Shown one piece after another: positions 46,311-60,605 of a stretch of 64,000 nucleotides of DNA; position 1 is the stretch's first letter; each line of letters opens with the position of its first letter. The translations under genes and the position numbers were made by a program. The stretch spans positions 1,674,001 to 1,738,000 of the forward strand of contig NC_079883.1 in the NCBI RefSeq assembly GCF_029227915.1. Direction: 5' to 3'. The notes beneath the pieces were generated by a model that was given only the letters and a program-made list of their open reading frames with translations, made no database searches and had not been told where the DNA came from. The stretch is from Hydractinia symbiolongicarpus. Lineage: Eukaryota > Cnidaria > Hydrozoa > Anthoathecata > Hydractiniidae.

Positions 46311-49300
46311 TCATACATGTAGTTTTCGAAAATGTTTTTATTTTTGATGAGACGCTGAATAAAAAAATTTTAATAGCCGGCAAACGAAAACTGCGAGTTT
46401 TCCTAAATCCCGGACTCGGCCCGTATAGTCAAAAGTATACGGAGGAAGTACTCAGGGATTAAACTCATTTCCCGAACGATTTTTTAAATCATTTTTTCAC
46501 CACTAAAACGAAAGGAACTTGTAGTTTACAAAAATGTTTTCATTTTTGATAAGACGTTGAATGAAAGAAGTTTAATAGCCGGCAAACGAAAAACCGCGTT
46601 TTCCCGCAAATCCCAGACTCGACCCGTATAGTCGAATGTATATAAAGAAAGTACCCAGAGAGTAAACTGATTTCCCGAACGATTTTTCAAATTATTTCTG
46701 CACCACTAGAACGAATGAGACTTGTAGTTTTTAAAAATGTTTTCATTTTTGATGAGACGCTAAATAAAAGACGTTTAATCGCCGGCAAACGAAAACCCGC
46801 GATTTTTCCTAAATCCCGGACTTGGCCCGTATAGTCAAAAGTATACAAAGGAAGTACTCAGGAAGTAAACTCATTTCTCGAACGATTTTTTAAATCATTT
46901 TTTCACCACTAAAACGCATGAGACTTGTAGTTTTTAAAAGTGTTTTCATTTTTGATGAGACGCTGAATAAAAGACGTTTAATCGCCGGCAAACAAAAACC
47001 TGCGATCTCCCGTTAATCCCGGGCTTGGCCCGTATAGTCGAATGTATATAAAGAAAGTAGCCAGAGAGTAAACTAATTTCCCGAACGTTTTTTCAAATTA
47101 TTTCTGCACTACTAGAACGAATGAGACTTGTAGTTTTCAAAAATGTTTTCATTTTTGATGAGACGCTAAATAAAAGACGTTTAATCGCCGGCAAACGAAA
47201 ACCCGCGATTTTCCCTACATCCCGGACTGGGCCCGTATCGTTAAAAGTATGCAAAGGAAGTACTCAGGAAGTAAACTCATTTCCCGAACGATTTTTTAAA
47301 TCATTTTTTCACCACTAAAACGCATGAGACTTGAAGTTTTCAAAAATGTTTTCATTTTTGATGAGACGCTGAATAAAAGAAGTTTAATCGCCGGCAAACG
47401 AAAACTCGCGATTTCCCGTAAATCCCGGACTCGGCCCGTATAGTGAAAAGTATACAAAGAAAGTACCCAGTGAGTAAACTCATTTCCCGAACGATTTTTG
47501 AAATTATTTTTACACCACTAAAACGCATGAGACTTGTAGCTTTCAAAAATGTTTTCATTTTTGATGAGACGCTGAATAAAAGACGTTTAATCGCCGGCAA
47601 ACGAAAACCCGCGATTTCCCTTAAATCCCGGGCTTTGCCCGTATAGTCGAATGTATATAAAGAAAGTACCCAGAGAGTAAACTGATTTCCCAAACGATTT
47701 TTCAAATTATTTCTGCACCACTAGAACGAATCATACATGTAGTTTTCGAAAATGTTTTTATTTTTGATGAGACGCTGAATAAAAAAATTTTAATAGCCGG
47801 CAAACGAAAACTGCGATTTTCCCTAAATCCCGGACTCGGCCCGTATAGTCAAAAGTATACGGAGGAAGTACTCAGGGATTAAACTCATTTCCCGAACGAT
47901 TTTTTAAATCATTTTTTCACCACTAAAACGCAAGAGACTTGTAGTTTTCAAAAGTGTTTACATTTTTGATGAGACGCTGAATGAAAGAGGTTTAATTGCC
48001 AGCAAACCAAAACCCGCGATTTCCCGTAAATCACGGGCTTGGCCCGTATAGTCCAATGTATACAAAGGAAGTACCCTGTGAGTAAACTCATTTTCAGAAC
48101 GATTTTTTAAATTACTTTTTCACCACTAAAACGCATGAGACATGTAGTTTTCAAAAATGCTTTCATTTTTGATGAGACGCTGAATAAAAGAAGTTTAATC
48201 GCCGGCAAACAAAAACCCGCGATTTCCCCTAAATGCCGGACTCGGCCCGTATAGTCAAAAGTATACAAAGGAAGTACTCAGGGAGTAAACTGATTTCCTG
48301 AGCGATTTTTCAAATTATTTCTGCACCACTAGAACGAAAGGAACTTGTAGTTCACAAAAATGTTTCCATTTTTGATAAGACGTTGAATGAAAGAAGTTTA
48401 ATAGCCGGCAAACGAAAAACCGCGTTTTCCCGCAAATCCCAGACTCGGCCCGTATAGTCGAATGTATATAAAGAAAGTACCCAGAGAGTAAACTGATTTC
48501 CCGAACGATTTTTCAAATTATTTCTGCACCACTAGAACGCATGAGACTTGTAGTTTTTAAAAGTGTTTTCATTTTTGATGAGACGCTGAATAAAAGACGT
48601 TTAATCGCCGGCAAACAAAAACCTGCGATCTCCCGTTAATCCCGGGCTTGGCCCGTATAGTCGAATGTATATAAAGAAAGTAGCCAGAGAGTAAACTAAT
48701 TTCCTGAACGTTTTTTCAAATTATTTCTGCACTACTAGAACGAATGAGACTTGTAGTTTTCAAAAATGTTTTCATTTTTGATGAGACGCTAAATAAAAGA
48801 CGTTTAATCGCCGGCAAACGAAAACCCGCGATTTTCCCTACATCCCGGACTGGGCCCGTATCGTTAAAAGTATGCAAAGGAAGTACTCAGGAAGTAAACT
48901 CATTTCCCGAACGATTTTTTAAATCATTTTTTCACCACTAAAACGCATGAGACTTGAAGTTTTCAAAAATGTTTTCATTTTTGATGAGACGCTGAATAAA
49001 AGAAGTTTAATCGCCGGCAAACGAAAACTCGCGATTTCCCGTAAATCCCGGACTCGGCCCGTATAGTGAAAAGTATACAAAGAAAGTACACAGTGAGTAA
49101 ACTCATTTCCCGAACGATTTTTGAAATTATTTTTACACCACTAAAACGCATGAGACTTGTAGCTTTCAAAAATGTTTTCATTTTTGATGAGACGCTGAAT
49201 AAAAGACGTTTAATCGCCGGCAAACGAAAACCCGCGATTTCCCGTAAATCCCGGGCTTTGACCGTATAGTCGAATGTATATAAAGAAAGTACCCAGAGAG

Positions 49301-49639
49301 TAAACTGATTTCCCAAACGATTTTTCAAATTATTTCTGCACCACTAGAACGAATCATACTTGTAGTTTTCGAAAATGTTTTTATTTTTGATGAGACGCTG
49401 AATAAAAAAATTTTAATAGCCGGCAAACGAAAACTGCGATTTTCCCTAAATCCCGGACTCGGCCCGTATAGTCAAAAGTATACGGAGGAAGTACTCAGGG
49501 ATTAAACTCATTTCCCGAACGATTTTTTAAATCATTTTTTAACCACTAAAACGCAAGAGTCTTGTAGTTTTCAAAAGTGTTTACATTTTTGATAAGACGC
49601 TGAATGAAAGAGGTTTAATTGCCGGCAAACCAAAACCCG

Positions 49640-51590
49640 CGATTTCCCGTAAAACACGGGCTTGGCCCGTATAGTCCAATGTATGCAAAGAAAGTACCCT
49701 GTGAGTAAACTCATTTTCAGAACGATTTTTTAAATTACTTTTTCACCACTAAAACGCATGAGACATGTAGTTTTCAAAAGTGTTTTCATTTTTGATGAGA
49801 CGCTGAATAAAAGACGTTTAATCGCCGGCAAACAAAAACCTGCGATCTCCCGTTAATCCCGGGCTTGGCCCCTATAGTCGAATGTATATAAAGAAAGTAG
49901 CCGGAGAGTACACTAATTTCCCGAACGTTTTTTCAAATTATTTCTGCACTACTAGAACGAATGAGACTTGTAGTTTTCAAAAATGTTTTCATTTTTGATG
50001 AGACGCTAAATAAAAGACGTTTAATCGCCGGCAAACGAAAACCCGCGATTTTCCCTACATCCCGGACTGGGCCCGTATCGTTAAAAGTATGCAAAGGAAG
50101 TACTCAGGAAGTAAACTCATTTCCCGAACGATTTTTTAAATCATTTTTTCACCACTAAAACGCATGAGACTTGAAGTTTTCAAAAATGTTTTCATTTTTG
50201 ATGAGACGCTGAATAAAAGAAGTTTAATCGCCGGCAAACGAAAACTCGCGATTTCCCGTAAATCCCGGACTGGGCCCGTATAGTGAAAAGTATACAAAGA
50301 AAGTACCCAGTGAGTAAACTCATTTCCCGAACGATTTTTGAAATTATTTTTTCACCACTAAAACGCATGAGACTTGAAGTTTTCAAAAATGTTTTCATTT
50401 TTGATAAGACGCTGAATAAAAGAAGTTTAATCGCCGGCAAACGAAAACTCGCGATTTCCCGTAAATCCCGGACTCGGCCCGTATAGTGAAAAATATACAA
50501 AGAAAGTACCCAGTGAGTAAACTCATTTCCCGAACGATTCTTGAAATTATTTTTACACCACTAAAACGCATGAGACTTGTAGCTTTCAAAAATGTTTTCA
50601 TTTTTGATGAGACGCTGAATAAAAGACGTTTAATTGCCGGCAAACCAAAACCCGCGATTTCCCGTAAAACACGGGCTTGGCCCGTATAGTCCAATGTATG
50701 CAAAGAAAGTACCCTGTGAGTAAACTCATTTTCAGAACGATTTTTTAAATTACTTTTTCACCACTAAAACGCATGAGACATGTAGTTTTCAAAAGTGTTT
50801 TCATTTTTGATGAGACGCTGAATAAAAGACGTTTAATCGCTGGCAAACAAAAACCTGCGATCTCCCGTTAATCCCGGGCTTGGCCCCTATAGTCGAATGT
50901 ATATAAAGAAAGTAGCCGGAGAGTAAACTAATTTCCCGAACGTTTTTTCAAATTATTTCTGCACTACTAGAACGAATGAGACTTGTAGTTTTCAAAAATG
51001 TTTTCATTTTTGATGAGACGCTAAATAAAAGACGTTTAATCGCCGGCAAACGAAAACCCGCGATTTTCCCTACATCCCGGACTGGGCCCGTATCGTTAAA
51101 AGTATGCAAAGGAAGTACTCAGGAAGTAAACTCATTTCCCGAACGATTTTTTAAATCATTTTTTCACCACTAAAACGCATGAGACTTGAAGTTTTCAAAA
51201 ATGTTTTCATTTTTGATGAGACGCTGAATAAAAGAAGTTTAATCGCCGGCAAACGAAAACTCGCGATTTCCCGTAAATCCCGGACTCGGCCCGTATAGTG
51301 AAAAATATACAAAGAAAGTACCCAGTGAGTAAACTCATTTCCCGAACGATTCTTGAAATTATTTTTACACCACTAAAACGCATGAGACTTGTAGCTTTCA
51401 AAAATGTTTTCATTTTTGATGAGACGCTGAATAAAAGACGTTTAATTGCCGGCAAACCAAAACCCGCGATTTCCCGTAAAACACGGGCTTGGCCCGTATA
51501 GTCCAATGTATGCAAAGAAAGTACCCTGTGAGTAAACTCATTTTCAGAACGATTTTTTAAATTACTTTTTCACCACTAAAACGCATGAGA
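49640..51590 (+). repeat. Overlapping 1,015- and 812-bp-offset repeats
   Basis: About 49640-50250 matches 50655-51265 (shared GTAAAACACGGG, GTAGCCGGAGAG and GGCCCCTATAG). About 50440-50765 matches 51252-51577 (shared GTGAAAAATATAC, CGATTCTTGAAATT and TTGTAGCTTTC). The two offsets differ by one monomer, which indicates successive exchanges in different register. Confidence 0.8.
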
Positions 51591-51839
51591 CATGTAGTTT
51601 TCAAAAATGCTTTCATTTTTGATGAGACGCTGAATAAAAGAAGTTTAATCGCCGGCAAACGAAAACCCGCGATTTCCCCTAAATGCCGGACTCGGCCCGT
51701 ATAGTCAAAAGTATACAAAGGAAGTACTCAGGGAGTAAACTGATTTCCTGAGCGATTTTTCAAATTATTTCTGCACCACTAGAACGAAAGGGACTTGTAG
51801 TTTACAAAAATGTTTTCATTTTTGAGGAGACGCTAAATA

Positions 51840-54660
51840 AAAGACGTTTAATCGCCGGCAAACGAAAACCCGCTATTTTCCCTACATCCCGGACTGGGCC
51901 CGTATCGTTAAAAGTATGCAAAGGAAGTACTCAGGAAGTAAACTCATTTCCCGAACGATTTTTTAAATCATTTTTTCACCACTAAAACGCATGAGACTTG
52001 AAGTTTTCAAAAATGTTTTCATTTTTGATGAGACGCTGAATAAAAGAAGTTTAATCGCCGGCAAACGAAAACTCGCGATTTCCCGTAAATCCCGGACTGG
52101 GCCCGTATAGTGAAAAGTATACAAAGAAAGTACCCAGTGAGTAAACTCATTTCCCGAACGATTTTTGAAATTATTTTTTCACCACTAAAACGCATGAGAC
52201 TTGAAGTTTTCAAAAATGTTTTCATTTTTAATAAGACGCTGAATAAAAGAAGTTTAATCGCCGGCAAACGAAAACTCGCGATTTCCCGTAAATCCCGGAC
52301 TCGGCCCGTATAGTGAAAAGTATACAAAGAAAGTACCCAGTGAGTAAACTCATTTCCCGAACGATTCTTGAAATTATTTTTACACCACTAAAACGCATGA
52401 GACTTGTAGCTTTCAAAAATGTTTTCATTTTTGATGAGACGCTGAATAAAAGACGTTTAATCGCCGGCAAACGAAAACCCGCGATTTCCCGTAAATCCCG
52501 GGCTTTGACCGTATAGTCGAATGTATATAAAGAAAGTACCCAGAGAGTAAACTGATTTCCCAAACGATTTTTCAAATTATTTCTGCACCACTAGAACGAA
52601 TCATACTTGTAGTTTTCGAAAATGTTTTTATTTTTGATGAGACGCTGAATAAAAAAATTTTAATAGCCGGCAAACGAAAACTGCGATTTTCCCTAAATCC
52701 CGGACTCCGCCCGTATAGTCAAAAGTATACGGAGGAAGTACTCAGGGATTAAACTCATTTCCCGAACGATTTTTTAAATCATTTTTTAACCACTAAAACG
52801 CAAGAGTCTTGTAGTTTTCAAAAGTGTTTACATTTTTGATAAGACGCTGAATGAAAGAGGTTTAATTGCCGGCAAACCAAAACCCGCGATTTCCCGTAAA
52901 ACACGGGCTTGGCCCGTATAGTCCAATGTATGCAAAGAAAGTACCCTGTGAGTAAACTCATTTTCAGAACGATTTTTTAAATTACTTTTTCACCACTAAA
53001 ACGCATGAGACATGTAGTTTTCAAAAATGCTTTCATTTTTGATGAGACGCTGAATAAAAGAAGTTTAATCGCCGGCAAACGAAAACCCGCGATTTCCCCT
53101 AAATGCCGGACTCGGCCCGTATAGTCAAAAGTATACAAAGGAAGTACTCAGGGAGTAAACTGATTTCCTGAGCGATTTTTCAAATTATTTCTGCACCACT
53201 AGAACGAAAGGGACTTGTAGTTTACAAAAATGTTTTCATTTTTGATGAGACGCTAAATAAAAGACGTTTAATCGCCGGCAAACGAAAACCCGCGATTTTC
53301 CCTACATCCCGGACTGGGCCCGTATCGTTAAAAGTATGCAAAGGAAGTACTCAGGAAGTAAACTCATTTCCCGAACGATTTTTTAAATCATTTTTTCACC
53401 ACTAAAACGCATGAGACTTGAAGTTTTCAAAAATGTTTTCATTTTTGATGAGACGCTGAATAAAAGAAGTTTAATCGCCGGCAAACGAAAACTCGCGATT
53501 TCCCGTAAATCCCGGACTGGGCCCGTATAGTGAAAAGTATACAAAGAAAGTACCCAGTGAGTAAACTCATTTCCCGAACGATTTTTGAAATTATTTTTTC
53601 ACCACTAAAACGCATGAGACTTGAAGTTTTCAAAAATGTTTTCATTTTTGATAAGACGCTGAATAAAAGAAGTTTAATCGCCGGCAAACGAAAACTCGCG
53701 ATTTCCTGTAAATCCCGGACTCGGCCCGTATAGTGAAAAGTATACAAAGAAAGTACCCAGTGAGTAAACTCATTTCCCGAACGATTCTTGAAATTATTTT
53801 TACACCACTAAAACGCATGAGACTTGTAGCTTTCAAAAATGTTTTCATTTTTGATGAGACGCTGAATAAAAGACGTTTAATCGCCGGCAAACGAAAACCC
53901 GCGATTTCCCGTAAATCCCGGGCTTTGACCGTATAGTCGAATGTATATAAAGAAAGTACCCAGAGAGTAAACTGATTTCCCAAACGATTTTTCAAATTAT
54001 TTCTGCACCACTAGAACGAATCATACTTGTAGTTTTCGAAAATGTTTTTATTTTTGATGAGACGCTGAATAAAAAAATTTTAATAGCCGGCAAACGAAAA
54101 CTGCGATTTTCCCTAAATCCCGGACTCCGCCCGTATAGTCAAAAGTATACGGAGGAAGTACTCAGGGATTAAACTCATTTCCCGAACGATTTTTTAAATC
54201 ATTTTTTAACCACTAAAACGCAAGAGTCTTGTAGTTTTCAAAAGTGTTTACATTTTTGATAAGACGCTGAATGAAAGAGGTTTAATTGCCGGCAAACCAA
54301 AACCCGCGATTTCCCGTAAAACACGGGCTTGGCCCGTATAGTCCAATGTATGCAAAGAAAGTACCCTGTGAGTAAACTCATTTTCAGAACGATTTTTTAA
54401 ATTACTTTTTCACCACTAAAACGCATGAGACATGTAGTTTTCAAAAATGCTTTCATTTTTGATGAGACGCTGAATAAAAGAAGTTTAATCGCCGGCAAAC
54501 GAAAACCCGCGATTTCCCCTAAATGCCGGACTCGGCCCGTATAGTCAAAAGTATACAAAGGAAGTACTCAGGGAGTAAACTGATTTCCTGAGCGATTTTT
54601 CAAATTATTTCTGCACCACTAGAACGAAAGGGACTTGTAGTTTACAAAAATGTTTTCATT
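51840..54660 (+). repeat. 1,420-bp tandem duplication (7 monomers)
   Basis: About 51840-53255 is followed by a near-identical copy to about 54660. Shared rare variants are CGGACTCCGCCCG (near 52705 and 54125), CGCAAGAGTCTTG, TTTTTTAACCACT and GTAAAACACGGG. The copies part where the first runs into GATGAGACGCTAAAT and the second into GATAAGACGTTGAATG. Confidence 0.88.
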
Positions 54661-57440
54661 TTTGATAAGACGTTGAATGAAAGAAGTTTAATAGCCGGCA
54701 AACGAAAACCCGCGTTTTCCCGCAAATCCCAGACTCGGCCCGTATAGTGGAATGTATATAAAGAAAGTACCCAGAGAGTAAACTGATTTCCCGAACGATT
54801 TTTCAAATTATTTCTGCACCACTAGAACGAATGAGACTTGTAGTTTTTAAAAATGTTTTCATTTTTGATGAGACGCTAAATATAAGACGTTTAATCTCCG
54901 GCAAACGAAAACCCGCGATTTTCCCTAAATCCCGGACTTAGCCCGTATAGTCAAAAGTATACAAAGGAAGTACTCAGGAAGTAAACTCATTTCTCGAACG
55001 ATTTTTTAAATCATTTTTTCACCACTAAAACGCATGAGACTTGTAGTTTTCAAAAGTGTTTTCATTTTTGATGAGACGTTAAATGAAAGAAGTTTAATCG
55101 CCGGCAAACGAAAACCCGCGATTTTCCGTAAATCCCGCGCTTGGCTCGTATAGTCGAATGTATACAAAGAAAGTACCCTGTGAGTAAACTCATTTCCAGA
55201 ACGATTTTTTAAATTATCTTTTCACCACTAAGACGCATGAGTCTTAAAGTTTTCAAAAATGTTTTCATTTTTGATGAGACGCTGAATAAAAGAAGTTTAA
55301 TCGCCGGCAAACGAAAACCCGCGATTTCCCCCAAATGCCGGACTCGGCCCGTATAGTCAAAAGTATACAAAGGAAGTACTCAGGGAGTAAACTGATTTCC
55401 TGAGCGATTTTTCAAATTATTTCTGCACCACTAGAACGAAAGGGACTTGTAGTTTACAAAAATGTTTTCATTTTTGATAAGACGTTGAATGAAAGAAGTT
55501 TAATAGCCGGCAAACGAAAACCCGCGATTTTCCCTAATTCCCGGACTTGGCCCGTATAGTCAAAAGTATACAAAGGAAGTACTCAGGAAGTAAACTCATT
55601 TCTCGAACGATTTTTTAAATCATTTTTTCACCACTAAAACGCATGAGACTTGTAGTTTTCAAAAGTGTTTTTATTTTTGATGAGACGTTAAATGAAAGAA
55701 GTTTAATCGCCGGCAAACGAAAACCCGCGATTTTCCGTAAATCCCGCGCTTGGCTCGTATAGTCGAATGTATACAAAGAAAGTACCCTGTGAGTAAACTC
55801 ATTTCCAGAACGATTTTTTAAATTATCTTTTCACCACTAAGACGCATGAGACTTGAAGTTTTCAAAAATGTTTTCATTTCTGATGATACGCTGAATAAAA
55901 GAAGTTTAATCGCCGGCAAACGAAAACTCGCGATTTTCCGTAAATCCCGGACTCGGCCCGTATAGTCTAAAGTATACAAAGAAAGTACCCAGGGAGTAAA
56001 CTCATTTCCCGAACGATTTTTTAAATTACTTTTACACCTCTAAAACGCATGAGACTTGTAGTTTTCAAAAATGTTTTTATTTTTGATGAGACGCTGAATA
56101 AAAGACGTTTAATCGCCGGCAAACAAAAACCTGCGATCTCCCGTTAATCCCGGGCTTGGCCCGTATAGTCGAATGTATATAAAGAAAGTATTCAGAGAGT
56201 AAACTGATTTCCCAAACGATTTTTCAAATTATTTCTGCACCACTAGAACGAATGAGACTTGTAGTTTTCAAAAATGTTTTCATTTTTGATGAGACGCTAA
56301 ATAAAAGAAGTTTAATAGCCGGCAAACGAAAACCCGCGATTTTCCCTAAATCCTGGACTCGGCCCGTATAGTCAAAAGTATACAAAAGAAGTACTCAGGA
56401 AGTAAACTCATTTCCCGAACGATTTTTTAAATCATTTTTTCACCACTAAAACGCATGAGACTTGTAGTTTTCAAAAGTGTTTTCATTTTTGATGAGACGT
56501 TAAATGAAAGAGGTTTAATCGCCGGCAAACGAAAACCCATGATTTTCCGTAAATCCCGCGCTTGGCCCGTATAGTCGAATGTATACAAAGAAAGTACCCT
56601 GTGAGTAAACTCATTTTCAGAACGATTTTTTAAATTATCTTTTCACCACTAAGACGCATGAGACTTGAAGTTTTTAAAAATGTTTTCATTTTTGATGACA
56701 CGCCGAATAAAAGAAGTTTAATCGCCGGCAAACGAAAACTCGCGATTTCCCGTAAATCCCAGACTCGGCCAGTATAGTCTAAAGTATACAAAGAAAGTAC
56801 CCAGGGAGTAAACTCATTTCCCGAACGATTTTTTAAATTACTTTTACACCACTAAATCGCATGAGACTTGTTGTTTTCAAAAATGTTCTCATTTTTGATG
56901 AGACGCTGAATAAAAGACGTTTAATCGCCGGCAAAAAAAAACCGCGATCTCCCGTTAATCCCGGGCTTGGCCCGTATAGTCGAATGTATATAAAGAAAGT
57001 ACCCAGAGAGTAAACTGATTTCCCGAACGATTTTTCAAATTATTTCTGCACCACTAGAACGAATGAGACTTGCAGTTTTTAAAAATGTTTTCATTTTTCA
57101 TGAGACGCTGAATAAAAGACGTTTAATAGCCGGCAAACGAAAACCCGCGATTTTCCCTAAATCCCGGACTCGGCCCGTATAGTCAAAAGTATACAGAGGA
57201 AGTACTCAGGAAGTAAACTCATTTCCCGAACGATTTTTTAAATCATTTTTTCACCACTAAAACGCATGAGACTTGTAGTTTTCAAAAGTGTTTTCATTTT
57301 TGATGAGACGTTTAATGAAAGAGGTTTAATCGCCGGCAAATAAAAACCCGCGATTTTCCGTAAATCCCTCGCTTGGCCCGTATAGTCGAATGTATACAAA
57401 GAAAGTACCCTGTGAGTAAACTCATTTCCAGAACGATTTT
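54661..57440 (+). repeat. Mixed A, B and CCCTGTGAG units
   Basis: This stretch resembles 38800-39900 in unit order, with GTAGTGGAATG, AAATATAAGACG, GACGTTAAATGAAAG and CCCTGTGAG units, then repeats part of that order near 55550-56050. Only satellite sequence is present. Confidence 0.8.
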
Positions 57441-60140
57441 TTAAATTATCTTTTCACCACTAAGACGTATGAGACTTAACGTTTTCGAAAATGTTTTCAT
57501 TTTTGATGAGACGCTGAAAAAAAGACGTTTAATCGCCGGCAAAGGAAAACCCGCGATTTCCCGTAAATCCCGGGCTTTGCCCGTATAGTCGAATGTATAT
57601 AAAGAAAGTACCCAGAGAGTAAACTGATTTCCCGAACGATTTTTCAAATTATTTCTGCACCACTAGAACGAATGATACTTGTAGTTTTCAAAAATGTTTT
57701 CATTTTTGATGAGACGCTAAATAAAAGAAGTTTGATAGCCGGCAAACGAAAACCCGCGATTTTCCCTAAATCCCGGACTCGGCCTGTATAGTCAAAAGTA
57801 TACAAAAGAAGTACCCAGGAAATAAGCTCATTTCCCGAACGATTTTTTAAATCATTTTTTCACCATTAAAACGCATGAGACTTGAAGTTTTCAAAAATGT
57901 TTTCATTTTTGATGACACGCTGAATAAAAGAAGTTTAATCGCCGGCAAACGAAAACTCGCGATTTCCCGTAAATCCCGGACTCGGCCCGTATAGTCAAAA
58001 GTATACAAAGAAAGTACCCAGGGAGTAAACTCAATTCCCGAACGATTTTTTAAATTATTTTTACACCACTAAAACGCATGAGACTTGTAGTTTTCAAAAA
58101 TATTTTCATTTTTGATGAGACGCTGAATAAAAGACGTTTAATCGCCGGCAAACGAAAACCCGCGATTTCCCGTAAATCTCGGGCTTGGCCCGAATAGTCG
58201 AATGTATATAAAGAAAGTACCCAGAGAGTAAACTGATTTCCTGAACGATTTTTCAAATTATTTTTGCACCACTAGAACGAATGAGACTTGTAGTTTTCAA
58301 AAATGTTTTCATTTTTGATAAGACGCTAAATAAAAGAAGTTTAAAAGCCGGCAAACGAAAACCCGCGATTTTCCCTAAATCCCGGACTCGGCCCGTATAG
58401 TCAAAAGTATACAAAGGAAGTACTCAGGAAGTAAACTCCTTTCCCGAACGAATTTTTAAATCATTTTTTCACCACTAAAACGCATGAGACTTGTAGTTTT
58501 CAAAAGTGTTTTCATTTTTGATGAGACGTTTAATGAAAGAGGTTTAATCGCCGGCAAACAAAAACCCGCGATTTCCCGTAAATCACGGGCTTGGCCCGCA
58601 TAGTCGAATGTATACAAAGAAAGTACCCTGTGAGTAAACTCATTTCCAGAACGATTTTTTAAATTATTGTTTCACCACTAAAACGCATGAGACATGTAGT
58701 TTTCAAAAATGTTTTCATTTTTGATGAGACGCTGAATAAAAGACGTTTAATCGCCGGCAAAAAAAAACTGCGATCTCCCGTTAATCCCGGGCTTGGCCCG
58801 TATAGTCGAATGTATATAAAGAAAGTACCCAGAGAGTAAACTCATTTCCCGAACGATTTTTCAAATTATTTCTGCACCACTAGAACGAATGAGACTTGCA
58901 GTTTTTAAAAATGTTTTCATTTTTCATGAGACGCTAAATAAAAGACGTTTAATAGCCGGCAAACGAAAACCCGCGATTTTCCCTAAATCCCGGACTCGGC
59001 CCGTATAGTCAAAAGTACACAAAAGAAGTACCCAGGAAATAAACTCATTTCCCGAACGATTTTTTAAATCATTTTTTCACCACTAAAACGCATGAGACTT
59101 GAAGTTTTCAAAAATGTTTTCATTTTTGATGACACGCTGAATAAAAGAAGTTTAATCGCCGGCAATCGAAAACTCGCGATTTCCCGTAAATCCCGGACTC
59201 GGCCCGTATAGTCAAAAGTATACAAAGAAAGTACCCAGGGAGTAAACTCAATTCCCGAACGATTTTTTAAATTATTTTTACACCACTAAAACGCATGAGA
59301 CTTGTAGTTTTCAAAAATATTTTCATTTTTGATGAGACGCTGAATAAAAGACGTTTAATCGCCGGCAAACGAAAACCCGCGATTTCCCGTAAATCCCGGG
59401 CTTGGCCCGAATAGTAGAATGTATATAAAGAAAGTACCCAGAGAGTAAACTGAATACCCGAACGATTTTTCAAATTATTTTTGCACCACTAGAACGAATG
59501 AGACTTGTAGTTTTCAAAAATGTTTTCATTTTTGATAAGACGCTAAATAAAAGAAGTTTAAAAGCCGGCAAACGAAAACCCGCGATTTTCCCTAAATCCC
59601 GGACTCGGCCCGTATAGTCAAAAGTATACAAAGGAAGTACTCAGGAAGTAAACTCATTTCCGGAACGAATTTTTAAATCATTTTTTCACCACTAAAACGC
59701 ATGAGACTTGTAGTTTTCAAAAGTGTTTTCATTTTCGAAAGAGGTTTAATCGCCGGCAAACAAAAACCCGCGACTTTCCGTAAATCCCGCGCTTGGCCCG
59801 TATAGTCGAATGTATAGAAAGAAAGTACCCTGTGAGTAAACTCATTTCCAGAACGATTTTTTAAATTATCTTTTCACCACTAAGACGTATGAGACTTGAC
59901 GTTTTCGAAAATGTTTTCATTTTTGATGAGACGCTGAATAAAAGAAGTTTAATCGCCGGCAAACGAAAACCCGTGATTTTCCCTAAATCCTGGACTCAGC
60001 CCGTATAGTCAAAAGAATACAACGAAAGTACTCAGGGAGTAAAATGATTTCCCGAACGATTTTTCAAATTATTTCTGCACCACTAGAACGAATAATACTT
60101 GTAGTTTTCGAAAATGTTTTTATTATTGATGAGACGCTGA
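57441..60140 (+). repeat. 1,217-bp-offset repeat and diverging units
   Basis: About 57830-58520 recurs at 59047-59737 with shared ACTCAATTCCCG, CAAAAATATTTTC, CCCGAATAGT and TTTAAAAGCCGGC. Units near 57061 and 58900 share CATTTTTCATGAG. The block ends with a shortened unit at 59608. Confidence 0.8.
59608..59795 (+). repeat. 188-bp monomer, 15-bp deletion past the dyad
   Basis: The unit reads GTTTTCATTTTCGAAAGAGG, so the GATGAGACG stretch after the right arm of the inverted repeat is missing. The next landmark is at 59796. No second copy was seen. Confidence 0.85.
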
Positions 60141-60605
60141 ATAAAAAAAGTTTAATAGCCGGCAAACGAGACTGCGATTTTCCCTAAATCCCGGACTCGG
60201 CCTGTATAGTCAAAAGTATACGGAGGAAGTACTCAGGGAGTAAACTCATTTCCCGAACGATTTTTTAAATCATTTTTTCACCACTAAAACGCAAGAGACT
60301 TGTAGTTTTCAAAAGTGTTCACATTTTTGATGAGACGCTGAATGAAAGAGGTTTAATTGCCGGCAAACCAAAACCCGCGATTTCCCGTAAATCACGGGCT
60401 TGGCCCGTATAGTCCAATGTATACAAAGAAAGTACCCTGTGAGTAAACGCATTTTCAGAACAATTTTTTAAATTACTTTTTCATTATTAAAACGCATGTG
60501 ACATGTAGTTTTCAAAAATGTTTTCATTTTTTATGAGATGCTGAATAAAAGAAGTTTAATCGCCGGCAAACGAAAACCCGCGATTTCCCCTAAATCCCGG
60601 ACTCG

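Larger units (their letters stand above)
40331..53330 (+). repeat. Higher-order region marked by GTATCGTTAAAAGTATGC
   Basis: A unit whose landmark is CCCGTATCGTTAAAAG, in most copies preceded by GGACTGGG, occurs with its CGTATCG at 40337, 40945, 42162, 43379, 45205, 45814, 47234, 48857, 50074, 51089, 51901 and 53321. Spacings are 608, 1217, 1217, 1826, 609, 1420, 1623, 1217, 1015, 812 and 1420, that is 3, 6, 6, 9, 3, 7, 8, 6, 5, 4 and 7 monomers. Around each copy the same neighbouring units recur, so the higher-order unit exists in several lengths. Confidence 0.88.
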
